NCBI GenBank assembly: GCA_022843405.1
Contig: JALHNQ010000006.1
Coordinates: 34,442-98,441 of the forward strand
Origin: Methylocystis sp.
Lineage (GTDB): Bacteria > Pseudomonadota > Alphaproteobacteria > Rhizobiales > Beijerinckiaceae
Reading direction: 5' to 3'
DNA: 64,000 bases
Shown here: positions 1-9,215 of the stretch, piece by piece
Layout of the letters: every line of letters begins with the position of its first letter
Numbering within the stretch: the stretch's first letter is position 1
The notes under the pieces: generated by a model
Database searches by the model: none
Told to the model about the DNA's origin: nothing
Seen by the model: only the letters and a program-made list of their open reading frames with translations
Translations under genes and position numbers: made by a program

Positions 1-182
1 TGCGTCATTTCGACGCGGTCGGAGCTTAGCATAAGAGGGGTTGCTGTCTAGCGGCGAGCCGGGCTTTTCGGCTCCGGGCCACCCGCCGGTTTTCTCGAAG
101 CAGATGCCTCCCGCCACCGTCTGGCTGCGTGCGGCGAGGTGCCTAGTTGACGTTCGATCCCCTTGCGCCCACAGACTCCCGC

Positions 183-278
183 ATGATCCGCGCTCCGATC
201 GCAAATGCCGTGATCGCATCCATCATCGTCGCAGTGATTTTGGGCGGCATGATGCTTTTGCTTCAGCTTGAGCAGTGA
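183..278 (+). CDS. small single-TM membrane peptide ORF (31 aa: MIRAPIANAVIASIIVAVILGGMMLLLQLEQ)
   Basis: ATG..TGA ORF with one hydrophobic helix, immediately upstream of the ParB-like fragment; too short to be in the ORF track. Confidence 0.3.
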   Translation: MIRAPIANAVIASIIVAVILGGMMLLLQLEQ

Positions 279-929
279 CGGTTCATCGAGGCGCGCGGGG
301 CTGAGCATCCGATCGTTCTCGACAAGGAAGGCCGAGTCCTCGACGGCCGCAACCGGCTGGCCGCGTGCAAGCTCGCCGGGGTCGAGCCAAGCTTCACCAC
401 GTTCGATGGCGATGATCCTGACGGCTATGCGCTCGACACGAATATCCATCGTCGGCACATGAAGCCGGGCGCGCGCCATCTGGTAACGGAGATGGCAAGG
501 CGGAAGCGCAACGAAAATAGCAAAATTGCTACTTCCAAGAAGGAAATCGCCAAACAGGCTGGTGTCGACCAGATGCGCCTGTCAGAAGCCGGGCTCGTTA
601 TCGACCTTTCCATGGACGGCGACCTCGTCCGCGACGTTGTGTCCGGCGACAAGAATCTGCAGGCTGCCGCTGACATCGCCCGCGCCCGCAAGAAAGCGAA
701 AGAGGATCGCGAGGCGAAGATCGCTCGTCTGAAAAAGGACGGTCCCGATCTCGCGAAGCTTGTCGGCGACGACGCGATGGACGTTGACGAAGCAATCGCG
801 GCGCTCGAACTGCGAGAGCAGAAAGCCCGCGAGGAAGCCGCGCGGGCAAAGAGCGACGCCGAGCAGAAAGAGGCCGAAGAGCGGGAGCGGCGGAGCCGCC
901 GAAGACGAATACCAATAGTTTTCAAGTAA
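279..929 (+). pseudogene. ParB/sulfiredoxin-like nuclease domain protein, 5'-truncated
   Basis: Open frame reads RFIEARGAEHPIVLDKEGRVLDGRNRLAACKLAGVEPSFTTFDGDDPDGYALDTNIHRRHMKPGARHLV (ParB-like 'DGRNRLAA' and 'NIHRRHM' motifs), but the only ATG (459) lies after the motif and a stop is in frame at 276-278. Confidence 0.5.
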
Positions 930-1118
930 TTCCTCCTACAATCCAAGTAGGAATGATCATACTATTTGGCGCGCAAAGTAGGATGGATTGATCCTACTTT
1001 ATTTTTTATTGACAATTCTTGGACCGGGAGCATCATTTCGTGGCTCGGAAGAGCGGGCAGCCCCGGCGGTTGGAACGCCATGGCCGCCCTTCCCGCAACG
1101 CGAAGGAGATTTCGCATC

Positions 1119-1493
1119 ATGGGCAACGTCATTTCTATCACAACACCCCCATGTCCATCCCGCTATGACGAAGTCAAAACGGCGATGCGGTCGTATTTGT
1201 CTTTCCCCAAGGGGACGCCTGAATTTCTTGAAGCAGCAGAGCAACTTGTTCTCTACATCGAAGCCGCCTTTGAGCCTGCACAGTCGCGCGCCGAGGAACG
1301 TGCTCGGCTTTTGCTGATCCGTTTCACTTCGGATAATCCCATCGTGAATGAACGCCTAATTGCGGCGATGCTTTTTTTCGATCGTCGACGGCCCGGCGCG
1401 GCTGACCGCATGCGCGTAGCCGAAAAACGATTCAACCAGGCCACGCGCCTCTGGGCGATACCTCGCCACGGCTCGGGCGTCGGAGAAGGCTAG
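1119..1493 (+). CDS. hypothetical protein
   Basis: ORF MGNVISITTPPCPSRYDEVKTAMRSYLSF... with AAGGAGAT ribosome-binding site just upstream. Confidence 0.4.
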   Translation: MGNVISITTPPCPSRYDEVKTAMRSYLSFPKGTPEFLEAAEQLVLYIEAAFEPAQSRAEERARLLLIRFTSDNPIVNERLIAAMLFFDRRRPGAADRMRVAEKRFNQATRLWAIPRHGSGVGEG

Positions 1494-1825
1494 AGAGTCA
1501 ATTGCCGAGGCAGCGGCGGCCCGTGGTGAGCTTTTCGACTGATGGAGCGGTCTCAGAAAACGCGCTCAGCGGGCTTCCCTGCTCGCCGTTGCCGTTCCGG
1601 CTGCGATGATGTAGAAAAACGAAAGCGATCTTCCCAAGAGATCAAGCGCCCCGACGCCGGATGTACGCGCGGGGCGTTTCCTTTTTGATGAGATTGGCTT
1701 GGCTCTTCAACGATTGCGCGCGATTGCGCCGCGCGGCAAGATTGGCCGGTCCCTTGCGAACCCGGCCATCCCCGTGCAGCGGGAAGAAATCGAGCCGGCC
1801 GGGCAAATTAAAGCAGTAGTCAACA

Positions 1826-2791
1826 ATGGATGATATTGCGGAGCACAAGAAATGGCTAAAAGAGACGACGCATAATCATCTGAAGCGTTCTTCTCAGTGG
1901 CGCCGCCGAATTAAGATTGGACTAGTTCTTGTCGGCGCATTTGTCGCTGCCGGTGCCGGAGCGGCCGCAAATTTGATTGATGTATCAATCAAGTGGCCGT
2001 TTTACGCGTGCCAGATCCTCGGGGGATTGATGGTTCTCGCCGGCGGCGCTGTTATGGAATTCATAGACGAAGGTGCGGCGGACGCCATTCAAAGGGCAAA
2101 TCTCCTTTCTGATGCTGTCGGAGAGCGCGATCGACAAATTTCTTCGCTCGAAGTGGACTTCGTGTGGTTTACGCGACTTTATGCGACGGCTCGCGCATTG
2201 CGCGACATCGTCGAGGACGTAATTTCTGCCAATTCTAATGCGATCGACGTCAAGCAACATTTCGCTGCCATGTTGGACGTAGTCGTTGCCGATAAATCCA
2301 CGTTGTTTGGAATTGATTCAGACCGCTGGAATTTCGCCGTTTATATCTTTAATCCCGAAACGGGAAAACTCGAATGTTTGGCTTGTCGACGTCCTATCCG
2401 GGCCGAAGAGGATGCGTCGCATCGGTCGTGGAGTCCTGGAGAAGGGCACGTCGGAGTCGCGTTCCAAACCCAGCGCGAGATCGTAGCGGGAGATACTTCG
2501 GCACCGGAGGCGCGAGCGCTTTTTGATTCTCCCGACATCGCGCGCCGTGACGAGGATCGGAAGCGTTACAGGTCAATAGCCTCGCTTCCGATCCGCCTTA
2601 CAGGCGACCCCATAAGGGGCATATTAGTCGCAACTAGCGATATTCCTTGCAGATTCCGATTTCGCCAGAAGGGCGAAGAAACCGCAATAGACCCTATCGA
2701 GCCCCTGAGAATTTTGGCAAGCGCTCTTGCTTTCGCCATGAAAGCGGCCGATCTTCAAAAAGCGGTCGAAGGACCCGCGAATCATGAATGA
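1826..2791 (+). CDS. membrane protein with two N-terminal TM helices and a C-terminal GAF-like domain
   Basis: 321-aa ORF; two hydrophobic segments (IGLVLVGAFVAAGAGAAANLI, PFYACQILGGLMVLAGGAVMEFI) then a GAF-like region (FAVYIFNPETGKLECLACRR...GEGHVGVAFQTQREIV...SIASLPIRL). Confidence 0.6.
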   Translation: MDDIAEHKKWLKETTHNHLKRSSQWRRRIKIGLVLVGAFVAAGAGAAANLIDVSIKWPFYACQILGGLMVLAGGAVMEFIDEGAADAIQRANLLSDAVGERDRQISSLEVDFVWFTRLYATARALRDIVEDVISANSNAIDVKQHFAAMLDVVVADKSTLFGIDSDRWNFAVYIFNPETGKLECLACRRPIRAEEDASHRSWSPGEGHVGVAFQTQREIVAGDTSAPEARALFDSPDIARRDEDRKRYRSIASLPIRLTGDPIRGILVATSDIPCRFRFRQKGEETAIDPIEPLRILASALAFAMKAADLQKAVEGPANHE

Positions 2792-2996
2792 GACCAAAGT
2801 CAAGGAATGGCCGAAATCAGATATTGAGACGCTGGACCGAGAAATCGGGACCAGGCTCCATCGCTTGGCTAAAGGAAACGCCTCGTCGCAAGACGTCAGC
2901 GAGGCCAGCGCACTTATTCGCGAGCGTGCCGATTTCATGATGCCAGGCATTTTTGAGCGCTTGCATATTCGCGCGGCTAAGAAGCCAGTTAACTAG
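2784..2996 (+). CDS. small hypothetical protein (70 aa), overlapping the GAF gene
   Basis: ORF start overlaps the end of the 1826-2791 gene by 8 nt, consistent with translational coupling. Confidence 0.45.
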   Translation: MNETKVKEWPKSDIETLDREIGTRLHRLAKGNASSQDVSEASALIRERADFMMPGIFERLHIRAAKKPVN

Positions 2997-3127
2997 GCTC
3001 CGCCGCGGTCCACCTAACGCGCATGCGCCGTCACCAGCGCGCTATCCTTGTTGTCCAACCACGTCCAGCCTGACCGGCGACGACCGGGCTTTGTCACGCC
3101 GACGTCCACGTCGCCAGTTCCGCGCCT

Positions 3128-3335
3128 TCAGCGCTTCGCTTCCGCCGTCAGCGCCCTTGCAATCGTCTGCGCTACGATCTTGGCGTCGGCGCCGGATAGG
3201 CGGGACGAGTCTCCGCCGGCTGGGATCTTCCTCGAAATAGACGTAGGCCAAGGCGACGCCGCCGGCATCTTCTACGACGAAGGCCTCGGCGGCCTTGCGG
3301 ATCCGCAGGGGCAGGGCGTAGGGCGTGCGCGTCAT
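3128..3335 (-). pseudogene. small conserved hypothetical protein, frameshifted
   Basis: Frame 1: MTRTPYALPLRIRKAAEAFVVEDAGGVALAYVYFEEDPSRR; continuation in another frame: DSSRLSGADAKIVAQTIARALTAEAKR*. Together these resemble the common alphaproteobacterial 'F.V.D.NGQALAYVYFEEEPGRR...LT.DEAR.IA.NIA.LP' family. Confidence 0.5.
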
Positions 3336-3373
3336 CTCTTCCAGCGCTCGAGGAACTCGTTTAGCCTGCGCTC

Positions 3374-3523
3374 ATGGGATGGCGTGGGCAAGACAACCGG
3401 GACCGTGACGCCGAGCGCGAGTGGCGCAAGATGCCACTTCGCGAGCGCTACGACTGGCCGAGCATGGCGCTGTTCGTGATCTTTCTTGCCGCATTCACTT
3501 ATGCGCTTTGGCGTGGCGGATAG
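3374..3523 (+). CDS. small membrane protein (49 aa)
   Basis: MGWRGQDNRDRDAEREWRKMPLRERYDWPSMALFVIFLAAFTYALWRGG*; the TAG stop is directly followed by the ATG of the next ORF. Confidence 0.35.
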   Translation: MGWRGQDNRDRDAEREWRKMPLRERYDWPSMALFVIFLAAFTYALWRGG

Positions 3524-3799
3524 ATGCGCGCGGCGCTTTTCTTCGCTTCCGTTCTCTTATCCTGCGTTGGCGCCATCCCGCAGACGGAGGCCTGCAGCGG
3601 CTGCGGCTGTCGGGGTGGCCCCGGTTATCGGGCGCCCGACGGCCGCTGTGTTGGTTGGGCGGATATCGGCCGCAAGTGCGGAAGTCCGCCGGAAACACGA
3701 TGCACGCCCGAGGGTCCAAATGCAGGCGCCGCAGCAGCCGCCAAATTCGGACTGAAGGCGATCGAATCGAAGCAACCAAAGGAGGTCGCGCCAAAGTGA
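3524..3799 (+). CDS. secreted Cys-rich hypothetical protein
   Basis: N-terminal signal-like segment then ACSGCGCRGG and paired Cys; directly upstream of the thermonuclease gene. Confidence 0.45.
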   Translation: MRAALFFASVLLSCVGAIPQTEACSGCGCRGGPGYRAPDGRCVGWADIGRKCGSPPETRCTPEGPNAGAAAAAKFGLKAIESKQPKEVAPK

Positions 3800-3807
3800 T
3801 TGCTCCG

Positions 3808-4284
3808 ATGAAACGGATCATCATCCCCATCTTAGCGGCGACCATTTCAAGCGCCGCGCTCGCCGACATCGTGGGCCGCGCCTCGGTCATCGACGGCGAC
3901 ACGATCGAAATTCATGGACAGCGCATTAGGCTTCACGGCATCGACGCGCCCGAGAAAGGACAGCCCTGCTTTGACTCCTTTGGCAAGTCCTATCGCTGCG
4001 GCCAGATTGCCGCGATGGCTCTAGACGAGTTCATCGGCGCGTCGCCTGTCACTTGCCGCGAGCGAGACATAGACCGCTACGGCCGCATCGTCGCCGCATG
4101 CGCCGTGCGCGGCGTCGACATCGAGGCTTGGCTTGTTCGAAACGGGCATGCCTTCGCATATCGTCGCTATTCGAGCGACCACATCGGCGCCGAACAGGAA
4201 GCGAAGAACGCAAAGAGAGGAGTGTGGGCCGGCTCGGCTCAACCGCCTTGGGAATGGAGAAAAGATCGTCGCGGAGGCTTGTAG
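3808..4284 (+). CDS. thermonuclease (SNase-like) family protein, secreted
   Basis: Signal peptide plus IDGDTIEIHGQRIRLHGIDAPEKGQPC, RDIDRYGRIVAAC, RNGHAFAYRRYS and AKRGVWAG SNase motifs. Confidence 0.9.
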   Translation: MKRIIIPILAATISSAALADIVGRASVIDGDTIEIHGQRIRLHGIDAPEKGQPCFDSFGKSYRCGQIAAMALDEFIGASPVTCRERDIDRYGRIVAACAVRGVDIEAWLVRNGHAFAYRRYSSDHIGAEQEAKNAKRGVWAGSAQPPWEWRKDRRGGL

Positions 4285-4350
4285 CTCCCATCGCAGCCCG
4301 GCCGGCGATGACCGGGCTTTTTCGTGCTGACAGGGGCCGAAGCTCTCTGT

Positions 4351-4635
4351 TCAGGGGCGAGCATCCACGTCGGCACTTGTCACAAGAACGGAACCGTCTC
4401 GCTGGATCTTCTTTGCGTCGTACTTTTCACTCGCGATACTTTCGATGATCGATCGCTGTCGTTCAAAGATCGCCATGTGCCCGTCAGTCGCCCGCGGCTC
4501 CCAGTCCTCGAGTGCCTCGTGAGAGACCCACACGGTCACGGGATCTGTTCCGTCCTTCATACCGAACCCGATTCGAAATAGGTCAGGGAAGCCGTTTTCG
4601 TCACCACTAACGAGGGGCATTTTCTCAATCCTCAA
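4351..4635 (-). CDS. DUF1488-like small protein
   Basis: Pattern MPLVSG...VWVSHEALEDWEP...FERQRSIIESIASEKYDAKKIQRDGSVLVTSADV resembles DUF1488. Confidence 0.45.
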   Translation of the reverse strand: MRIEKMPLVSGDENGFPDLFRIGFGMKDGTDPVTVWVSHEALEDWEPRATDGHMAIFERQRSIIESIASEKYDAKKIQRDGSVLVTSADVDARP

Positions 4636-4724
4636 AGCTCGGCCAATTGATACCCAGATCGATACCCCAAAGTGAGATCACCACCAAAATCCTACGCGTT
4701 TTTCACTTATCATATTGATTTCAC

Positions 4725-4800
4725 TGGTGCCGGTTGCAGGATTCGAACCCGCGACCTACTGATTACAAATCAGTTGCTCTACCAGCTGAGCTAAACCGGC
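4725..4800 (-). tRNA. tRNA-Thr (anticodon TGT), CCA encoded
   Basis: Reverse complement GCCGGTTTAGCTCAGCTGGTAGAGCAACTGATTTGTAATCAGTAGGTCGCGGGTTCGAATCCTGCAACCGGCACCA folds as a cloverleaf. Confidence 0.95.
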
Positions 4801-4880
4801 CAGTGGCGTCCTTGGGGCGCGTCGCGCGATCTCTCTATGCGTCGAAGCCGGCGGAGAGGTCAATCCCGCGCCCGGCGCTC

Positions 4881-5693
4881 CTATCCAAGCCGCATCGTCG
4901 CGACGCTCAGAGCGGCGGCGCAGGCGTTTGACACGTTGAGACTCTTGATCGGCCCCGGAAGATCGAGCCGCGCGACGGCGTCGCAGCGCTCGCGGGTGAG
5001 ACGGCGCAGGCCTTTGCCTTCGGCGCCGAGCGCCAGCACGAGCGGCTTCGACAGCGCGACGGTCGAGAGCGATTCGGCGCCTTCTGAATCCAGACCGATG
5101 CGGGCGTAGCCGCGCTCGGCGAACGCGTCGAGCGCGCGCGCGAGATTGACCACGGAAACGACCGTCACCAATTCCAGAGCGCCCGACGCCGCCTTGGCGA
5201 GCGCACCGGAAAATTCCGGGCTGTGACGCTCGGTGACGATCACCGCGTCGACATTGAAGGCGCAGGCCGTGCGCAGAATGGCGCCGACATTGTGCGGGTC
5301 GGTGATCTGATCGAGCGCCAGAACGATTCCGCTGACGCTGACGATGTCGGAAATATCCGCTTCCGGCAGCGGACGCGCTTCGAGCATCAGGCCTTGATGC
5401 ACAGCCTCGGCGCCGAGGCGGCGCTCGAGATCGCAAGATTCGACGAGGCGCGGCTCGAGACCCGCCGCGGCGGCGAGATCCCTGATGCGCGGCAGCGCCG
5501 TTTCGGTCGCGTAAAGCGTCAGCAGCTTGCGCCTGCGCGCGGTCAGCGCGGCGCGCACCGGATGCGCGCCGTAAAGCGCGACGAGATCGGGCGAGGCGGG
5601 GCGGAACACACCGCGCGCCTCGGCCGGCGGGGCGGGGGCGCGGCGGCCCCTTTCAGGCGCGCTGCGATCTTTCGGCGGCGGCCGGCGGGTCAT
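4881..5693 (-). CDS. rlmB: 23S rRNA 2'-O-methyltransferase RlmB / TrmH family
   Basis: SpoU motifs: [56 protein letters not shown]. Confidence 0.92.
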   Translation of the reverse strand: MTRRPPPKDRSAPERGRRAPAPPAEARGVFRPASPDLVALYGAHPVRAALTARRRKLLTLYATETALPRIRDLAAAAGLEPRLVESCDLERRLGAEAVHQGLMLEARPLPEADISDIVSVSGIVLALDQITDPHNVGAILRTACAFNVDAVIVTERHSPEFSGALAKAASGALELVTVVSVVNLARALDAFAERGYARIGLDSEGAESLSTVALSKPLVLALGAEGKGLRRLTRERCDAVARLDLPGPIKSLNVSNACAAALSVATMRLG

Positions 5694-6556
5694 CTCAGCA
5701 GCGCCGTCTTGACCCACCATCCGGGATGTTGGGCGCGAATGACTCGGGCCGCGCGGACGGCGTCGCGCCGCGTCGCAAACAGCGCGAAACATGTCGCGCC
5801 GGAGCCCGACATGCGCGCGAGCCTGCAGCCGCGCGCGGCGCGCAGAATAGCGAGCGCGTCGACGATCACCGGCGCTTGCAGGCAGGCGGCGTCTTCAAGG
5901 TCGTTGCGGCACTTTGCAAGCGCGGCGAGGAGTTCCGCTGCGCTCGGCTCTACGCCGATCTCCACATGCGCGGCGCCGCCGCGTGACGCGCCCGGCTGCA
6001 GTCCGAGCGCGGCGAAGACCGGCGCCGTCGCGACGGGAACGCCAGGATTGATCAGCGCCACCGGCAGCGGCGGAAGTTCGATCGGCGCGCCGAGACTTTC
6101 GCCGGCGCCGCGCATCATGCGCGCCCGCGCTTCAAGGCAGACCGGCACATCCGAGCCGACGGAGGACGCGACCGCGCGAATGCGCGGATCGTCGAGCGCA
6201 AGATCATTGGCTTTCGCCAAAAGGCGCAGCGCTGCGGCCGCATCCGACGAGCCGCCGCCGACGCCGGCCGCCACGGGCAGCCTCTTCTCAAGTCGGAACC
6301 GTCCCAGCCGCAGGCCCTTGATTTCTTCGGCGAGCGTCCGCGCGGCGCGCAGCACGAGATTGTCGTCGCCGGCGCCGGCGGCCGAGGACGTCGGTCCCCA
6401 TATGTCGAGCGACAGCGCCTCGCCCGGCGTGAGGGACAATTTGTCGCCCGCCCCGGAAAAGGCGACGAGGCTTTCGAGGTCGTGATAGCCATCCTGCCGG
6501 CGGCCGCGCACATGAAGCGTGAGATTGATTTTCGCGGGGGCGCGCGTCGTCAGCAT
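5690..6556 (-). CDS. ispE: 4-diphosphocytidyl-2-C-methyl-D-erythritol kinase
   Basis: [60 protein letters not shown] (GHMP kinase); 4-nt overlap with rlmB start. Confidence 0.95.
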   Translation of the reverse strand: MLTTRAPAKINLTLHVRGRRQDGYHDLESLVAFSGAGDKLSLTPGEALSLDIWGPTSSAAGAGDDNLVLRAARTLAEEIKGLRLGRFRLEKRLPVAAGVGGGSSDAAAALRLLAKANDLALDDPRIRAVASSVGSDVPVCLEARARMMRGAGESLGAPIELPPLPVALINPGVPVATAPVFAALGLQPGASRGGAAHVEIGVEPSAAELLAALAKCRNDLEDAACLQAPVIVDALAILRAARGCRLARMSGSGATCFALFATRRDAVRAARVIRAQHPGWWVKTALLR

Positions 6557-6603
6557 CGAACCCCGGGCCTCCGCATATGGGGAAATCGCGGAGCCTCTCA
6601 AAT

Positions 6604-6678
6604 TGGAGCGGGCGAAGGGATTCGAACCCTCGACCCCAACCTTGGCAAGGTTGTGCTCTACCCCTGAGCTACACCCGC
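6604..6678 (-). tRNA. tRNA-Gly (anticodon GCC), CCA encoded
   Basis: Reverse complement GCGGGTGTAGCTCAGGGGTAGAGCACAACCTTGGCAAGGTTGGGGTCGAGGGTTCGAATCCCTTCGCCCGCTCCA folds as a cloverleaf. Confidence 0.95.
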
Positions 6679-7024
6679 ATCCGTCGCGCCGGGTCAGCGT
6701 TTGGCCGAACCGTCGCGGGCGCCGTTATGCCGGAAACGAATTTGCTTTGCAACTGGACGATACGGCGCGTCGGGTGTCGCCATTCGCGCTTGGCGCCCTG
6801 ACGAAGACTTTGGTCCTAGAGAAGGCTCCCCGGACCCCAGTCCTGTCGTCGGTTCCATCCCATGTCCGCCCGATTTGTGTAGACCGCCGATCATTCAACG
6901 ATCGACGAGTTGCGTCATGCCACGCGTACCGTGGGGAGATGCTGCGCATATACGAAAAAATGGGCGACAACAAAAGTCGAGTTTCACAACTTACAACCGA
7001 TCTTGAAAGTTTGGATTCATGAAT

Positions 7025-7072
7025 AAGACGTTGCGCGCATCATGCCTAAGCGCCTGATGCGCGCAACGTCTT
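7025..7072. repeat. perfect 18-bp inverted repeat with 12-nt loop (terminator-like or mobile-element relic)
   Basis: AAGACGTTGCGCGCATCA-tgcctaagcgcc-TGATGCGCGCAACGTCTT followed by TATTATG. Confidence 0.85.
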
Positions 7073-7245
7073 TATTATGTTCCCAAATCTTTTAGATTGT
7101 CTCTGCAATCCGCTTTTTGACGAGCGGCTGCAAATCGTACGCAGCGCTCTCCAGTTTCGTACCCGGCGAATGCGCCTGCTCCTTGACGAAGAACAGATTC
7201 CAATTTAGTGTTAGGCACAGTCGTGAGTAATATGGATCTGTCGTT

Positions 7246-9159
7246 GTGCACTATATGGATCCATCTTACGCTCCGATTCTCCCCGCAGCGATCTCCGGGA
7301 CCCAGCCAAAGAAGAGTTCGGGCTTGGGTTCTGAATCTTTGTCGCTTCAAGGCGCAGCGCTAGGGCTGTCTGGCGACCAGCTGTTGCTTGATCAACGGTC
7401 AGACATTTGGTCCCACGCCCGAGTTCGCCACTTGCTCAGCGGCGAAACGCTTGTCGTACAGAACACGCCGGCCGACGCAGTCTTCCTTGTCGCCTCCGGA
7501 CGTTTCGAAATTCGTATCGAGGGACGGACCACTCCGGTAACTGAGGTTGGCGTCGGTCACCCAATCGGTGAAATCGCATTTTTTGCCGGTGGACTGCGCA
7601 CCGCGTCGGCTGTCGCAGTGCGCGATTCGATCGTGCTTGAGCTCGATCGCGCCGCGTTTTTCAAAGTCGTGAGCGGTGATCCGGCGGTTTATTATCGGTT
7701 ACTGACAAGCCTTGCTGGAAGGCTTGCTGAGACCACCGCCCGCATAGAAAGCAGCGTGGACGCCGTGACGCCGCGGACGTTAGCGCTAGTTCAAGCAGGG
7801 CAACGCCGTATCCCGGACCTTTTCATTTTGCGCTTGCAGAGGGCCTTTGCTGCTCGGGGCAAGTGTCTTTTTCTCAGTAGCGCGGACCTCAAGCAGCGCT
7901 TTCCGGATTTAGGGATTGACGACCCTTCGGTTGTTAGCTGGCTGAACGCCATCGAAAGCGAGTACGAGTTAATCCTCTATCTGACCGACGCGGAGCCCAC
8001 TAACTGGACGCGCAAGGCAATTCGACAGGCTGATCAGCTTGTTCTGCTGGGGTATGGTCCAGCTCCTCCAGACCTCAACAGCGTTGAGGAAATTGGGCTC
8101 GCATTTCACCCCCCTAGCCATCGAAGTCTGATACGAATTCATGACCAGCGCATATCGTTCACCGCTGGCACCAGCAAGTGGCTACGCAAGCGCGATGTGG
8201 CCATGCATCACCATGTCTCGATCGAAGACGACCGCGATTTTAAGCGTCTGCATCGTTTTTTCACAGGGCGGGCGGTTGGGTTCGTAGCGGGCGGCGGCGG
8301 CGGATTCGGTCCGGCGCATGCAGGTATCTTCAAGGCTTTTCAAGAGCGGGGCGTGGAGTTTGACATTTTAGGCGGATCGAGCGTCGGGGCGGCGGTTCTG
8401 GGAGGGTTCGCCCAACTCTTTACGCCCGCGGAACTTGACTTGGCTTTGGAGGATGTCTTTGTCGCCAGCCGGGGATTCAAACGTCGTACCCTTCCTAGGT
8501 ATTCGCTTCTAGACCATATCGCTTTGGATAAAGCGCTCCGACGCCTATGCCGGGGGGCGCATATCGAGGACTTGTGGATTCCTTATTTCGCCGTCGCGAC
8601 AGACGTGGATTGCGCCGCTCAAAGTTTACATCTCTTCCGCCGCGGACCTCTCTGGAAGGCGGTGCGCGCCTCTTGTTCTATCCCAGCAATTCTACCACCC
8701 ATGTTTACGGATGACGGTCGAATGTTGGTAGATGGAGCAGTAGTCGAAAACATACCTCTCTCTTCCATGAAACGTCTAAAGAGCGGTCCAAACCTTGTTG
8801 TGTACTTCGATGCCCCTCCCGCAGGGCCGCACGCGGTGAACTATGAAAGCATTCCCGGTCGTTGGGAATTGTTGGGCCGCCTTTTGAATCCCTTTGCACG
8901 GAAAAAGCTGCCAAACGTGCCTGGACCCGCTGACATGCTTCGCCGCTGCTTTAACGTCCGCCAAGGTCCAGCTCTGCTCCCAACAGGACCACATGATCTT
9001 CTCCTCGCTCCGCCACCATTTCCGGGCTCAAGCTTTATCGATTTCGATCGCCATTCAGATGTTCTCGAAGCGGCATACCAATGGTGCACAATTCAACTCG
9101 ATCGGCTCGAGGCAATACACGATCCAGCCCTTGAAGCAATTCTTGCAGCCAAAGGTTAG
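7246..9159 (+). CDS. cyclic nucleotide-binding domain + patatin-like phospholipase (NTE-like)
   Basis: cNMP-binding-type N-terminus (SGRFEIRIEGRTTPVTEVGVGHPIGEIAFFAGGLRTASAVAVRDS) and patatin motifs (GGGGFGPAHAGIFKAF, GGSSVGAA, DGAVVENIP); possible GTG 7246 or ATG 7255 start. Confidence 0.9.
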   Translation: MHYMDPSYAPILPAAISGTQPKKSSGLGSESLSLQGAALGLSGDQLLLDQRSDIWSHARVRHLLSGETLVVQNTPADAVFLVASGRFEIRIEGRTTPVTEVGVGHPIGEIAFFAGGLRTASAVAVRDSIVLELDRAAFFKVVSGDPAVYYRLLTSLAGRLAETTARIESSVDAVTPRTLALVQAGQRRIPDLFILRLQRAFAARGKCLFLSSADLKQRFPDLGIDDPSVVSWLNAIESEYELILYLTDAEPTNWTRKAIRQADQLVLLGYGPAPPDLNSVEEIGLAFHPPSHRSLIRIHDQRISFTAGTSKWLRKRDVAMHHHVSIEDDRDFKRLHRFFTGRAVGFVAGGGGGFGPAHAGIFKAFQERGVEFDILGGSSVGAAVLGGFAQLFTPAELDLALEDVFVASRGFKRRTLPRYSLLDHIALDKALRRLCRGAHIEDLWIPYFAVATDVDCAAQSLHLFRRGPLWKAVRASCSIPAILPPMFTDDGRMLVDGAVVENIPLSSMKRLKSGPNLVVYFDAPPAGPHAVNYESIPGRWELLGRLLNPFARKKLPNVPGPADMLRRCFNVRQGPALLPTGPHDLLLAPPPFPGSSFIDFDRHSDVLEAAYQWCTIQLDRLEAIHDPALEAILAAKG

Positions 9160-9215
9160 TCACCTGTTTCTAAGGGCCGATCCTGAAAGAATTTGAGTCG
9201 AAAGAGTCGGTTGTG

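Noticed and set aside
3421-4284. 287-aa ORF as annotated by the track
   Set aside because: Only the segment from ATG 3808 has signal peptide plus SNase; the upstream part is out-of-frame with the 49-aa and 91-aa ORFs and lacks motifs
5223-6485. 420-aa + strand ORF
   Set aside because: Antisense to rlmB and ispE, no protein-like motifs
7246-9159. CBASS operon
   Set aside because: No CD-NTase, E1/E2 or other CBASS gene adjacent; nucleotide-binding domain is fused to the lipase instead
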